Source: an uncultured Bulleidia sp. (GTDB lineage: Bacteria > Bacillota_I > Bacilli_A > Erysipelotrichales > Erysipelotrichaceae). From it: DNA of 63,008 bases. Location: NCBI GenBank assembly GCA_934754415.1, contig CAKVIS010000007.1, positions 1 through 63,008 of the forward strand, read 5' to 3'. The position numbers and the translations under genes were made by a program. Under the pieces are notes generated by a model. It had not been told where the DNA came from. It saw only the letters and a program-made list of their open reading frames with translations, and did not search any database. Of this stretch, positions 23,035 to 31,514 are shown piece after piece. Numbering within the stretch: the stretch's first letter is position 1; the number at the start of each line of letters is the position of its first letter.

Positions 23035-24480
23035 ATGCAGATTACCGGATTTGGGTTTTTATTGTTTTTAGCCGCAAGTCTTATTGCGTATTATACATTT
23101 TGTAAACAGTACCAGCCATGGTTTTTACTTCTGATCAGTATTCTGTTTATTTTCAGTCACAGTGTGTTCGGTATTGTTTTTATGATACTTTCCTCATTAT
23201 GTGTGTATCTGAGTGCTTTAAAGTATCCTGGTCAAACAAAAGGAGTACTTATCAGTGTGGTTGTGACAGTAGGCTTATTGATTGGACTGAAGTATGTACC
23301 GTCCATAAGTTTTCTGCATATGGACACTGCTTTGATCAGTAAGTGGTTATTTCCGATAGGAATTTCCTACTATACATTGCAGTTATTATCTTATTCTATT
23401 GATGTATACAGAGAAAAAATTCCTGCTGAAACACAATACTGGAAAGTCCTGTTATTTACATGTTATTTTCCTCAACTTGTACAGGGGCCTATCAGCAGGT
23501 ATGACCAGCTGGAACCTCAGCTTGTCACTACGCATGCCTATTCATCTCACAATATTAAATATGGTGTGCAGTTAATGCTGTGGGGTGTATTCAAAAAAAT
23601 GGTGATTGCGGACAGATATGGTAAATATGTACGCATTATATTTGAAAGTGGTACTTTGCCAAAAGGGCTAGCCGCATGGCTTGGATTACTGTATTATGGC
23701 TTTCAGCTATATGGTGATTTCTCCGGAGGTATAGATATTATCCGTGGTATTTCACAGTGCTTTGGCATTGATCTTGTGGAAAATTTCAGACAGCCATATT
23801 TCTCTAAGTCTCTTGGTGAATTCTGGAGAAGATGGCACATCTCTTTAGGTTCCTGGATGAAGGACTATATGTTTTATCCTTTATCCATGTCTAAATGGAT
23901 GAGAAAGATAGAGAAGAAGTTAAAGAAGCTGACCGACAGAAAAACAAGTGCGCATATTGTCGGCGCTATCTCTAATATTCTTGTATTCTTACTTGTTGGT
24001 ATCTGGCATGGAACAGGTACGAACTTTACTGCATGGGGTTTATATAATGGGTGTATTCTTGCCTTCAGTACCATTGCTATCCCTGTATATGCAAAGATGA
24101 AGAAATCTTTGCATATTACCGGTAAGGAAAGATGGTATTCCGTGTTTTGCTTAGTACGTACGTTTTTGATTGTAACGATAGGCTGGATCTTTGATACTAC
24201 CTATACTGCACATGATGCAGGTATTCTGTTTAAGAATCTGTTTGTTTTCAGTGGGGTGAGTAATTCTTTATTACCTGCACTGGATGCGACTTTAGTTCTA
24301 TGTGCAACCCTAGTATTACTGTATGTGGATATCCAGCATGAAAAGGGTGTTTCTTTAAGAGATACGCTGAATACAAAACCATTTATTGTACAGGTGATCG
24401 TCTGGACAGTGATGATACAGTGTATTGCCTGTTTTGGAAGAGTAGCTTCAGCAGGAGGTTTCTTATATGCAAACTTTTAA
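23035..24480 (+). CDS. MBOAT acyltransferase with fused C-terminal acyl-shuttle motif (DltB-like)
   Basis: A 481-residue, roughly eleven-helix membrane-bound O-acyltransferase. The active histidine is H325 in VGIWHGTGTNFTAWG, and GDFSGGIDIIRGISQ and FRQPYFSKSLGEFWRRWHIS are family marks of DltB/AlgI. In the standard D-alanylation pathway DltB moves an acyl group from a carrier protein to a Tyr in the last six residues of the microprotein DltX. Here the MBOAT itself ends in FLYANF (476-481), an FxYxxF match with Y478, so the shuttle motif is fused, as known for other MBOAT systems. No separate dltX is present. It is first in a six-gene operon and overlaps the next gene by 14 bases. Confidence 0.85.
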   Translation: MQITGFGFLLFLAASLIAYYTFCKQYQPWFLLLISILFIFSHSVFGIVFMILSSLCVYLSALKYPGQTKGVLISVVVTVGLLIGLKYVPSISFLHMDTALISKWLFPIGISYYTLQLLSYSIDVYREKIPAETQYWKVLLFTCYFPQLVQGPISRYDQLEPQLVTTHAYSSHNIKYGVQLMLWGVFKKMVIADRYGKYVRIIFESGTLPKGLAAWLGLLYYGFQLYGDFSGGIDIIRGISQCFGIDLVENFRQPYFSKSLGEFWRRWHISLGSWMKDYMFYPLSMSKWMRKIEKKLKKLTDRKTSAHIVGAISNILVFLLVGIWHGTGTNFTAWGLYNGCILAFSTIAIPVYAKMKKSLHITGKERWYSVFCLVRTFLIVTIGWIFDTTYTAHDAGILFKNLFVFSGVSNSLLPALDATLVLCATLVLLYVDIQHEKGVSLRDTLNTKPFIVQVIVWTVMIQCIACFGRVASAGGFLYANF

Positions 24481-25504
24481 AAAAGGAACTTTGTTTGTAG
24501 TTGTGAATATTATTGTTGGGATTGTGTTCTCCACATTGTTTACACAGCCTTCCAGTGTGAGAATCCTTGTCTCTGAAGCAGCAAGTGGAGACTATGATAC
24601 GTTGATTTTAGGGCAGTCTCATGCTGAAACAAGTATTGATCCATATGCATTGTCTGATGAAATGCAGTGTAATGCCTTTGATCTTGCAAGACGTGTGATG
24701 CCTGTTTTACAGCAATATTATCTTTTACTTGAAGCCAATCAGCATCATAGCTATAAAACAGTCATCTTTGATATAGATCCTACTTACTGGGATATCAATC
24801 ACAGAAGAAATGCCGGAAGAGATACCAATCTTTTCTGGAATTTGACAGGTGAAAGAAGACTTGATTATTTCATGCATGTGTCTTTAGAGGATAACTATAA
24901 CGATGTGTTATTTGATTACAGCTTAACGGCGTTAAAGACACCAGATATTGCTAAAGTGTTACAGACAAAACTTTCCAGAGAATACAGAGAAAAAGATTCT
25001 TCTGCCATAGATCTTGTCAATGAAACTGTAGGGGTATCTAAAAACTATGAATATATAGGCAGAGGATACCGGTATGGTAAAAGCAGAAGTAAGGCAAAAA
25101 CATCACCATATACCTTTACAGCTGACAGTGTGAACGAAGAATGTTTGAAGTATTTTTCCATGATGGTAAAGTATTGTAAGAAGAATGGTATACAATTAAT
25201 CTGTGTACAATCCGCATTACCACCTGTAAGATTGCAAAGTGATACTATGGATGAGGTACATGCATACTTCACAGAACTATGTCATGAACATGACGTACCA
25301 TTCTATGATATGAATTACGTTAAGAAAGAATATCTTGGTCAAAAGAACAGTGATTTTGTGGATGAAGACGGGCATATGATGGGAGAGTTCTCTCAGAAAC
25401 ATACCCGTGTACTTTCAGAAATTCTGCAGTCAGATGATCCGGACAAGTTCTTTTATACCGATTATCAGGAAGTGTTAAATAACCTGCAGGGAAAGGATAA
25501 GTAA
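24467..25504 (+). CDS. Extracellular SGNH-type transferase (DltD-position)
   Basis: The ATG lies within the end of the MBOAT gene, behind a GCAGGAGG site. The 345-residue protein has one N-terminal membrane helix (residues 8-26) and an outside domain. Its block I reads ILGQSHAETSIDP, with S51 as the likely nucleophile, and a late DEDGHMMGE supplies the block V Asp and His of an SGNH hydrolase fold. By analogy with DltD it should accept the acyl group from the MBOAT tyrosine and pass it to an envelope polymer. It is only distantly like DltD, so the acceptor (teichoic acid, another glycan or a lipid) is unknown. Confidence 0.72.
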   Translation: MQTFKKGTLFVVVNIIVGIVFSTLFTQPSSVRILVSEAASGDYDTLILGQSHAETSIDPYALSDEMQCNAFDLARRVMPVLQQYYLLLEANQHHSYKTVIFDIDPTYWDINHRRNAGRDTNLFWNLTGERRLDYFMHVSLEDNYNDVLFDYSLTALKTPDIAKVLQTKLSREYREKDSSAIDLVNETVGVSKNYEYIGRGYRYGKSRSKAKTSPYTFTADSVNEECLKYFSMMVKYCKKNGIQLICVQSALPPVRLQSDTMDEVHAYFTELCHEHDVPFYDMNYVKKEYLGQKNSDFVDEDGHMMGEFSQKHTRVLSEILQSDDPDKFFYTDYQEVLNNLQGKDK

Positions 25505-25505
25505 T

Positions 25506-26996
25506 ATGAATTGTAATACAGTATTGGACTGGCTGGAACAGTGGGACAGTGACAAAGTAGTCTATTCCGATGAAAAGGAATCTATCACGTTTCAACAGGT
25601 AAAAGAACAGGCACAGCGCATCGGTTCTTCTTTAAAAGAAGTACAGGGTACACAGCCTGTAGCCATTCTCAGTGGACGACATGTGCATACCATTGTCGGA
25701 TATCTTGGAATCGTGTACAGTGGTCATGCCTATGCGCCGATTGATGGCAGTCTTCCAAAAGAAAGAATTGAAGTTATTTTACAGGATCTTGATCCTGCCT
25801 GTATTCTTGCGGATGACTCCTACATGGAACTTGCAAAGTCTCTTGCTCATTGTGAAGTCTACAGTCTGGAAGAATGTCTTGCACATGAAACAGATACGGA
25901 GTATCTGGCATGTACAAGAAGAAATCTTTCCAAAACAGATCCTCTGTATGTCATCTTTACAAGTGGTTCCAGTGGTAAACCTAAGGGAGTGATTACCGAT
26001 CATCTTGCTTTAATGACATATATTGAAAGCTATGTCAAAGTCATGAAGATTGATAAAGAGGATATATTAGGAAATCAGTCTCCGTTAGATTATATTGCGG
26101 CTATCAGAGATATCTATATTCCGTTATTAACAGGGTGCAGTTCCTTTATCCTGAAGAAAGAATACTTCATGGAACCAGACAGATTGTTTGACGTTATGAA
26201 TACACAGGGGATTACCTCTGTTGGCTGGTCAGTCAGTGCTTTCACTATTCTGACATCTCTTGGAGCTTTTGAAGACAATGCCTTAAAGACATTAAAGAAA
26301 ATCTGCTTTTCAGGGTCCATTATGCCTTCCAGATGTTTAAGGGTATGGCAGACACATTTACCAGAAGCTGTCTTTGTCAACCAGTATGGACCAACTGAAG
26401 CCACAGCTTCCTGCACGTATTATGTTGTGGATCATGTGGTTGAGGAGGATGAAGTGCTTCCTATCGGTGTACCTTATGAAAACTATCATGTTTTCCTTGT
26501 GAAAGAAGATCTTTCTTATGCAGAAAAAGGAGAAACAGGTGAAATCTGTGTCTCAGGTCCAATCCTTGCCTTAGGCTATTACAATGACCCTGAAAGAACC
26601 AGTAAGAGCTTTGTGCTGAATCCTAACTGCAAAGGCTATCCTCAGAGAATGTACAGAACTGGTGACTATGGGCAATGGAATGAAGATGGTTTACTGATGT
26701 TCCATGGTCGTATGGACAGACAGATTAAACACATGGGTCATCGTGTGGAACTGGATGAAATTGAAGTGGCCGCAAGAAGAGTAGATGGTGTACAGGAATG
26801 TGTTGCCATGTATAATAAAGAAAAGGAAGTGTTATATCTTTTCTATGAAGGTACTTGTGAAAGAAGACAGCTGATTCTTGGATTAAGATCCGTCTTACCG
26901 GGTTTCATGGTTCCTCGTAAAGTATTACAATTAGAAAAGTTACCAAGACTTGCCAATGGTAAGCTCGACACAACTACATTAAAGGAGAACATGTAA
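25506..26996 (+). CDS. AMP-forming amino acid ligase (DltA-like)
   Basis: A 496-residue adenylation enzyme with the P-loop FTSGSSGKPKG (151-161), NQYGPTEATAS, the hinge RTGDYGQWNEDGLLMFHGRMD and the catalytic lysine in LANGKLD. It activates a carboxylic acid as the adenylate and loads it onto the carrier protein encoded next. By-eye alignment to DltA shows that two pocket residues for D-alanine are not kept: the amine-binding Asp region reads PLDYIAAIRDIY rather than the usual FSFDLSVMDLY type, and the stereo-selecting Cys of FCGE is Ser (FSGS). The substrate is therefore probably not D-alanine. It starts 2 bases after the previous stop, with AAGGATAAG upstream. Confidence 0.82.
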   Translation: MNCNTVLDWLEQWDSDKVVYSDEKESITFQQVKEQAQRIGSSLKEVQGTQPVAILSGRHVHTIVGYLGIVYSGHAYAPIDGSLPKERIEVILQDLDPACILADDSYMELAKSLAHCEVYSLEECLAHETDTEYLACTRRNLSKTDPLYVIFTSGSSGKPKGVITDHLALMTYIESYVKVMKIDKEDILGNQSPLDYIAAIRDIYIPLLTGCSSFILKKEYFMEPDRLFDVMNTQGITSVGWSVSAFTILTSLGAFEDNALKTLKKICFSGSIMPSRCLRVWQTHLPEAVFVNQYGPTEATASCTYYVVDHVVEEDEVLPIGVPYENYHVFLVKEDLSYAEKGETGEICVSGPILALGYYNDPERTSKSFVLNPNCKGYPQRMYRTGDYGQWNEDGLLMFHGRMDRQIKHMGHRVELDEIEVAARRVDGVQECVAMYNKEKEVLYLFYEGTCERRQLILGLRSVLPGFMVPRKVLQLEKLPRLANGKLDTTTLKENM

Positions 26997-26997
26997 G

Positions 26998-27228
26998 ATG
27001 AAAGAAAAAGTAGTAGAAATTTTAAGCGATATTCGTCCTGATGTGGACTTTGAAACAGAAACACAGTTAATTACCAATGGTGTACTGGAATCTTTTGATA
27101 TCCTGTCTATCGTTGCAGAATTATCCGATGAATTTGATGTGACTATCAGACCAAAGGATCTTGTGCCTGAAAACTTTAATTCCGTAGATGCTATGGTGGA
27201 AATGCTCAAGGGTCTTGGAGCAGAATAA
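26998..27228 (+). CDS. Acyl/aminoacyl carrier protein (DltC-like)
   Basis: A 76-residue carrier protein. The likely 4'-phosphopantetheine site is S32 in NGVLESFDILSIVAEL, matching the DltC pattern where DS is usual and ES is used here. It holds the activated acyl group for the MBOAT. An AAGGAG site lies in the end of the ligase gene, with one base between stop and start. The small size and acidic charge are standard. Confidence 0.85.
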   Translation: MKEKVVEILSDIRPDVDFETETQLITNGVLESFDILSIVAELSDEFDVTIRPKDLVPENFNSVDAMVEMLKGLGAE

Positions 27229-27231
27229 CCC

Positions 27232-28401
27232 ATGACAGTTCTGGAATATTTAAAAACCATTCCGATGAAAGAAGTAAGCAGTCCTGCTTACTTCTTTGAT
27301 ATGGACGTGTTTGAAGAAAAAATAGAGTTTACAAAGAGTGTATTGAAAGATATTCCTCTTACTTTCTCTATTAAAGCCAATCCGTTTCTGCTTTCTGCAC
27401 TTCCTGAAGGTATTCGCCATGTGGAGGTATGTTCTCCAGGGGAACTGACTATCTGTAAAAAATATGCCGTAGATCCGAAAAGAATCATTTACAGCGGTGT
27501 GAATAAGGAAGTAAAAGATGTGTATGAAGCCATAGAATATGGTGTGGACTATGTCACTGCAGAAAGCCTGAAACATGTACGTGTGGAAGAAGAAGTCTGT
27601 GCAAAGTTACAGACAACGGCAAGAGTCTTATTACGTTTGACAAGTGGTAATCAATTTGGCATGAGTCAGGAAGATATCTTTTCCATATTTGAAAATATAC
27701 AGCAATACCCTCATTTGCATATCGCAGGTATTCATTACTATTCCGGTACACAGAAAAAAGAAAGACAGCTGGCTAAGGATATAGAAAGACTGGATGCTTT
27801 TATGACCTTACTGAAGGAAAAGTATCACTTTGAAGCGGAACTGCTGGAAATGGGACCTGGTATTGGTGCAGAGTACTTTGAAGCACCATATGAAGAAAAG
27901 GAAAGAGAGAATCTTTTTATGGCTGTACCATATCTTGCAAAACTGAAAGAAAAGTATCCGTTAGGTATAGAAATGGGCAGATTTCTGTCTTCTGGCTGCG
28001 GTACTTACAGTACAAGAGTCAAAGATATAAAAAATAACTCTGACACCGAGTATGTGATTGTCGATGGTGGTATGCACCAGCTGAAATATTATGGGCAGAC
28101 CATGGCTATGAAAGTGCCTGAAATACATGTGTTACAGGCAGTACCTCAAGACACAAAGAAATCATACTGTGTATGTGGAAGCTTATGTACTGTGGCAGAT
28201 GTGTTAGTCAGAGAAGTGGAATTGCCTGTATTACAGGAAGAAGATATTTTACTGTTTGAAAGATGTGGTGCTTATTCTGTTACAGAAGGCAGTGCTTTAT
28301 TCCTTTCCAGAGAATTACCTGCAGTGTATGTATACAGTGAAAAGAAAGGAATGCAGAAAGTAAGAGATATCCTGCATACTTCTGCTTTAAACAGTTTATG
28401 A
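27232..28401 (+). CDS. Fold-type III PLP-dependent decarboxylase
   Basis: A 389-residue relative of diaminopimelate/ornithine decarboxylases. The PLP lysine is K48 in FSIKANPF; further marks are HYYSGTQ, GPGIG, EMGRFL, the active-site Cys loop CVCGSLCTVADVL, and ERCGAYS at the phosphate/substrate end. Such enzymes remove the alpha-carboxyl group of a D- or L-amino acid. The gene starts 3 bases after the carrier protein gene. In butirosin synthesis a related enzyme (BtrK) decarboxylates an amino acid while it is attached to a carrier protein. A like step here would give an amine-bearing acyl group, for example GABA-like; this is inference from context. Confidence 0.8.
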   Translation: MTVLEYLKTIPMKEVSSPAYFFDMDVFEEKIEFTKSVLKDIPLTFSIKANPFLLSALPEGIRHVEVCSPGELTICKKYAVDPKRIIYSGVNKEVKDVYEAIEYGVDYVTAESLKHVRVEEEVCAKLQTTARVLLRLTSGNQFGMSQEDIFSIFENIQQYPHLHIAGIHYYSGTQKKERQLAKDIERLDAFMTLLKEKYHFEAELLEMGPGIGAEYFEAPYEEKERENLFMAVPYLAKLKEKYPLGIEMGRFLSSGCGTYSTRVKDIKNNSDTEYVIVDGGMHQLKYYGQTMAMKVPEIHVLQAVPQDTKKSYCVCGSLCTVADVLVREVELPVLQEEDILLFERCGAYSVTEGSALFLSRELPAVYVYSEKKGMQKVRDILHTSALNSL

Positions 28402-29108
28402 GTAAAAGAGTGTTATTTGATCTTGACGGTACATTACTGCCAATGAATCAGGAAGAGTTTACAAAAGCGTATTTTGGCACATTATCCGCAACAGTAGCTC
28501 CTTTGGGATATGAGCCAAAGGCACTCATACAGGCTATCTGGTCCGGTACAAAATCCATGGTGATGAATGATGGCAGCACCACCAATGAAGAAGCTTTCTG
28601 GTGTGATTTTGAAAAGGTGTTTGGCAGTAAGGTGAGGAAAGATATTCCTTATTTTGATACGTATTATGAAAAGGAATTTCAGCAGGTGAAAAGTTCCTGC
28701 GGGTATCAGCCTTTAACCTCACAGCTGATGGCTTTGTTTGAAGGCAAGGAAAAGCCAATTCTTGCGACAAACCCTATCTTTCCTCATCAGGCTACATATT
28801 CCAGAGTGCAGTGGGCCGGATTACAGAAAGAGAATTTTGAATACATCACAACGTATGAAAACAGTTCGCATTGTAAACCGAATCCGGAATACTACAAAGA
28901 TATTATTGAACACTGCCATCTGAATCCTTCACAATGTCTGATGGTAGGAAATGATACTTCTGAAGATATAGCTGCCTTAAAAACAGGGATGCAGGTATAT
29001 ATTGTGACGGATACACTGGTAGATACACAACATGTGGATCTTACGGATATTCCTCATGGCACATTTGAAGAAATGCTTACTTATGTAAAGGCGTTTCTTC
29101 AGAACTAG
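28398..29108 (+). CDS. HAD-family hydrolase
   Basis: A 236-residue haloacid dehalogenase-fold phosphatase with motif I FDLDGTLLP, motif II ILATNP, and motifs III/IV CKPNPEYY and MVGNDTSEDIAALK. It overlaps the decarboxylase stop by 4 bases (ATGA), so it belongs to the operon. Its substrate is unknown; it may dephosphorylate a precursor of the activated group or a polymer building block. A terminator overlaps its stop. Confidence 0.8.
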   Translation: MSKRVLFDLDGTLLPMNQEEFTKAYFGTLSATVAPLGYEPKALIQAIWSGTKSMVMNDGSTTNEEAFWCDFEKVFGSKVRKDIPYFDTYYEKEFQQVKSSCGYQPLTSQLMALFEGKEKPILATNPIFPHQATYSRVQWAGLQKENFEYITTYENSSHCKPNPEYYKDIIEHCHLNPSQCLMVGNDTSEDIAALKTGMQVYIVTDTLVDTQHVDLTDIPHGTFEEMLTYVKAFLQN

Positions 29109-29132
29109 ATACAGGTGACTGTATCTTTTTTT
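29108..29132 (+). terminator. Rho-independent terminator of the dlt-like operon
   Basis: GATACAG pairs perfectly with CTGTATC around GTGA, then a run of seven T. Confidence 0.88.
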
Positions 29133-29237
29133 GCTAATATAGCCTTCTTTTTTGAAGTAATCTAATTTACATGCCCAGAAGCATAATTCACAAGCACCCA
29201 AAAAGGAAGCACCGATTTTGACACATTTGCAAATCTG

Positions 29238-29270
29238 TATAATTCCAGACAAACTTTAAGATTTGTCAAT
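29238..29270 (+). promoter_or_regulatory. Promoter and leader hairpin of the radical SAM gene
   Basis: TATAAT at 29238-29243, with an upstream TTTTGACA at a short 14-16 base spacing. The leader of about 80 bases starts with GACAAA/TTTGTC arms (29248-29270). Its role is unclear. Confidence 0.35.
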
Positions 29271-29328
29271 TATCTTTCTCTTGCGATGAACCTACAATGT
29301 CTGTGTAAATCAAGAAGGAGAGAGAAGT

Positions 29329-30843
29329 ATGAGTATTACTGAGAATATGGCACATGCGGCTGAAAGACAGGCTGCTTCCGTTATCATTGATCAATTATTA
29401 AAAAAATTAAATAAAGCAAATGACTATGAAGAAAGATCTGAGATCTATCTGAAGATTGTTGATATGGCAGAAAAGTTCTACAACGACGGTGATGCAAAAG
29501 AAAAGCTGGACGCTGTAAGAAAATATGTCAGTAATCCAGATAACAGATGGATGAAAGTCATCAACAGTATTATTGATGATACAGATCCTGGATACGCTAA
29601 AAAGATGTTACTGAACCTGGGATATGAAGCTTTCTTCAGAGGTACCAAGACTATCAGAGAAAACAGACAGAAATATAACTGTAACATCCCCTGGCTGATT
29701 TTATTCGATCCAACCAGTGCCTGTAATATGCACTGTATCGGTTGCTGGAGCGGTACATATGGGCATAAGAGTTCTTTAACGTATGAAGAAATGGATAAGA
29801 TCGTTACAGAAGGTAAAGCATTAGGTGCACATCTGTATATGTTAACAGGTGGAGAACCAATGGTACGTAAGGAAGATGTATTAAAGTTATGTGCTAAACA
29901 TGATGACTGTTTCTTTGCAGCATATACTAACTCCACATTAATTGATGAAGACTTATGTAAAAGAGTACAGAAGTTAGGTAACCTGACATTCATGTTATCT
30001 ATTGAAGGTACACCAGACACCAATGACGCAAGACGTGGTAAAGGGCATTATGCACACGTTATGAAAGCTATGGATCTGTTAAAGAAATATGGTATCGTCT
30101 TTGGCACAAGTATCTGTTATACAAAAGACAACATTGAAGCTGTTACATCCGATGATTTCTTTAATCTGATTACAGAAAAAGGTGCACACTTTGGTTTCTA
30201 TTTCCATTTCATGCCTGTAGGTAATAATGCAGTTCCAGAATTAATGCCTACCCCTGAACAGAGAGTATATATGATTAAGAGAATCAGAGAAGTTCGTTCT
30301 GAAAGCAGTACAATTCCGTTCTTCCCTATGGACTTCCAGAATGATGGTGAGTATGTAGGAGGATGTATTGCAGGTGGCAGAAACTACTTCCATATCAACT
30401 CTAATGGTGATGCAGAACCATGTGTATTTATTCATTTCTCCAATACAAACATTAAGACACATTCTATTCTGGAGATGTTACAGAGTCCTTTGTTTATGGC
30501 TTACCATGAAGGTCAGCCATTCAACCGTAATCATCTCAGACCATGTCCAATGCTTGAAAATCCGGATCTGTTATTAGAAATGGTTCATGCTACAGGAGCA
30601 CATCAGACAAATCAGGAATCTCCTGAGGAAGTAGAACATCTGTGTGCCAAGTGCAAACCATATGCTGAAAACTGGAAAGAGGTTGCTGATAAAGAGTGGA
30701 ATGCAGAAGTACACAAGAAACCTCCTTATGAAAACTATACTCTTGAAAAGAGAGAACATCCTGAATTAAGTGCTTTTGAACATGCGGATGGCACAAAGCA
30801 CATTGATGTGGACAGTGATTCTCCATATCAGGCAAATAAGTAA
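29329..30843 (+). CDS. Radical SAM protein
   Basis: A 504-residue protein with an N-terminal helical region (1-110), a radical SAM core whose Fe-S cysteines are in SACNMHCIGCW (CxxxCxxC), the GGEPMVRKEDV SAM-binding loop, and a Cys-containing C-terminal part (GGCIAGGRNYFHINSNGDAEPCVFIH; later RPCPMLENPDLL and HLCAKCKPYAE) like SPASM/twitch extensions. These suggest one or more auxiliary Fe-S clusters. The protein is cytoplasmic. The substrate is unknown; no precursor peptide lies next to it. AGAAGGAGAGAG precedes the ATG. It is transcribed alone and followed by a strong terminator. Similar stand-alone genes occur widely in gut Firmicutes. Confidence 0.82.
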   Translation: MSITENMAHAAERQAASVIIDQLLKKLNKANDYEERSEIYLKIVDMAEKFYNDGDAKEKLDAVRKYVSNPDNRWMKVINSIIDDTDPGYAKKMLLNLGYEAFFRGTKTIRENRQKYNCNIPWLILFDPTSACNMHCIGCWSGTYGHKSSLTYEEMDKIVTEGKALGAHLYMLTGGEPMVRKEDVLKLCAKHDDCFFAAYTNSTLIDEDLCKRVQKLGNLTFMLSIEGTPDTNDARRGKGHYAHVMKAMDLLKKYGIVFGTSICYTKDNIEAVTSDDFFNLITEKGAHFGFYFHFMPVGNNAVPELMPTPEQRVYMIKRIREVRSESSTIPFFPMDFQNDGEYVGGCIAGGRNYFHINSNGDAEPCVFIHFSNTNIKTHSILEMLQSPLFMAYHEGQPFNRNHLRPCPMLENPDLLLEMVHATGAHQTNQESPEEVEHLCAKCKPYAENWKEVADKEWNAEVHKKPPYENYTLEKREHPELSAFEHADGTKHIDVDSDSPYQANK

Positions 30844-30849
30844 GTTTCA

Positions 30850-30876
30850 AGCCTGTCTTAATCGGACAGGCTTTTT
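30850..30876 (+). terminator. Rho-independent terminator after the radical SAM gene
   Basis: AGCCTGTC pairs perfectly with GACAGGCT, then a T-run. The next -35 box begins four bases later. Confidence 0.88.
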
Positions 30877-30879
30877 ATC

Positions 30880-30908
30880 TTGAGTAAGTGAGACAGATTA
30901 TCTATAAT
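30880..30908 (+). promoter_or_regulatory. Promoter predicting leaderless methyltransferase mRNA
   Basis: TTGAGT (30880-30885), a 17-base spacer and TATAAT (30903-30908). Position +1 falls on the ATG at 30915. Confidence 0.7.
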
Positions 30909-30914
30909 GCAGGT

Positions 30915-31514
30915 ATGGAAAATCTGGAAAAGCAAGTACACGATAAGGCAAGATTGGAAAATGTGCCGATTATGATGGATGATGGCATGGAGTTTTTAAT
31001 AGACTACATTACTACGCATACAGATATTAAAGATATTCTGGAAATAGGTACTGCCGTAGGCTATTCTTCCATGCGCATGGCTCAGGTCAGATGGGACAAT
31101 GAGATTGATACACTCGAAGTGAACGAAAATATGTATACACAGGCTGTAGACAATATTCATAAAGCTGGTTTACAGGACAGAATTCATGTACATCTGACAG
31201 ACGGGGCACAGTTTGAGACAAATAAAATCTATGATCTGATCTTTGTGGATGCGGCAAAATCACAATACAGAAGATATCTGGAGCACTTCTATAAAAACAG
31301 CCGTAAGGGAACAGTTTTTATCTTTGATAATCTGAACTTTCACGGCATGGTGGATAATACAAAAACCACGAATAACAGAAGTACCAGACAGATGGTACAC
31401 AAGATTCATAAGTTCAGAGATTTTCTTCTGCAGGATGAACGATTCGATACGGTTTTCCACAGTGATGTGGGAGATGGTGTAGCTGTCTCTGTACGCAAAT
31501 ACAATGAAGAATAA
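30915..31514 (+). CDS. Class I SAM-dependent O-methyltransferase (TrmR/YrrM-like)
   Basis: A 199-residue methyltransferase of the catechol O-methyltransferase-like group. The SAM motif is ILEIGTAVGYSSMRMA, followed by LEVNENM at the ribose-binding acid, DLIFVDAAKSQY and FIFDNLNFHGMV, which carry the metal-binding residues. B. subtilis YrrM (TrmR) of this type methylates 5-hydroxyuridine in tRNA, the likely role here. I choose ATG 30915 over a GTG at 30888 because the latter lies within the promoter and +1 falls on this ATG. No ribosome site exists. Confidence 0.82.
   Translation: MENLEKQVHDKARLENVPIMMDDGMEFLIDYITTHTDIKDILEIGTAVGYSSMRMAQVRWDNEIDTLEVNENMYTQAVDNIHKAGLQDRIHVHLTDGAQFETNKIYDLIFVDAAKSQYRRYLEHFYKNSRKGTVFIFDNLNFHGMVDNTKTTNNRSTRQMVHKIHKFRDFLLQDERFDTVFHSDVGDGVAVSVRKYNEE

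Noticed and set aside
28977..29252. 91-residue minus-strand frame across the dlt-like operon end
   Set aside because: It runs through the terminator and promoter region with low-complexity Cys/Lys sequence and no start signals.
29329..30843. Radical SAM gene as a RiPP maturase of the 43-residue CGIC peptide
   Set aside because: They are 26 kb apart with unrelated promoters, and no precursor peptide lies next to the radical SAM gene.
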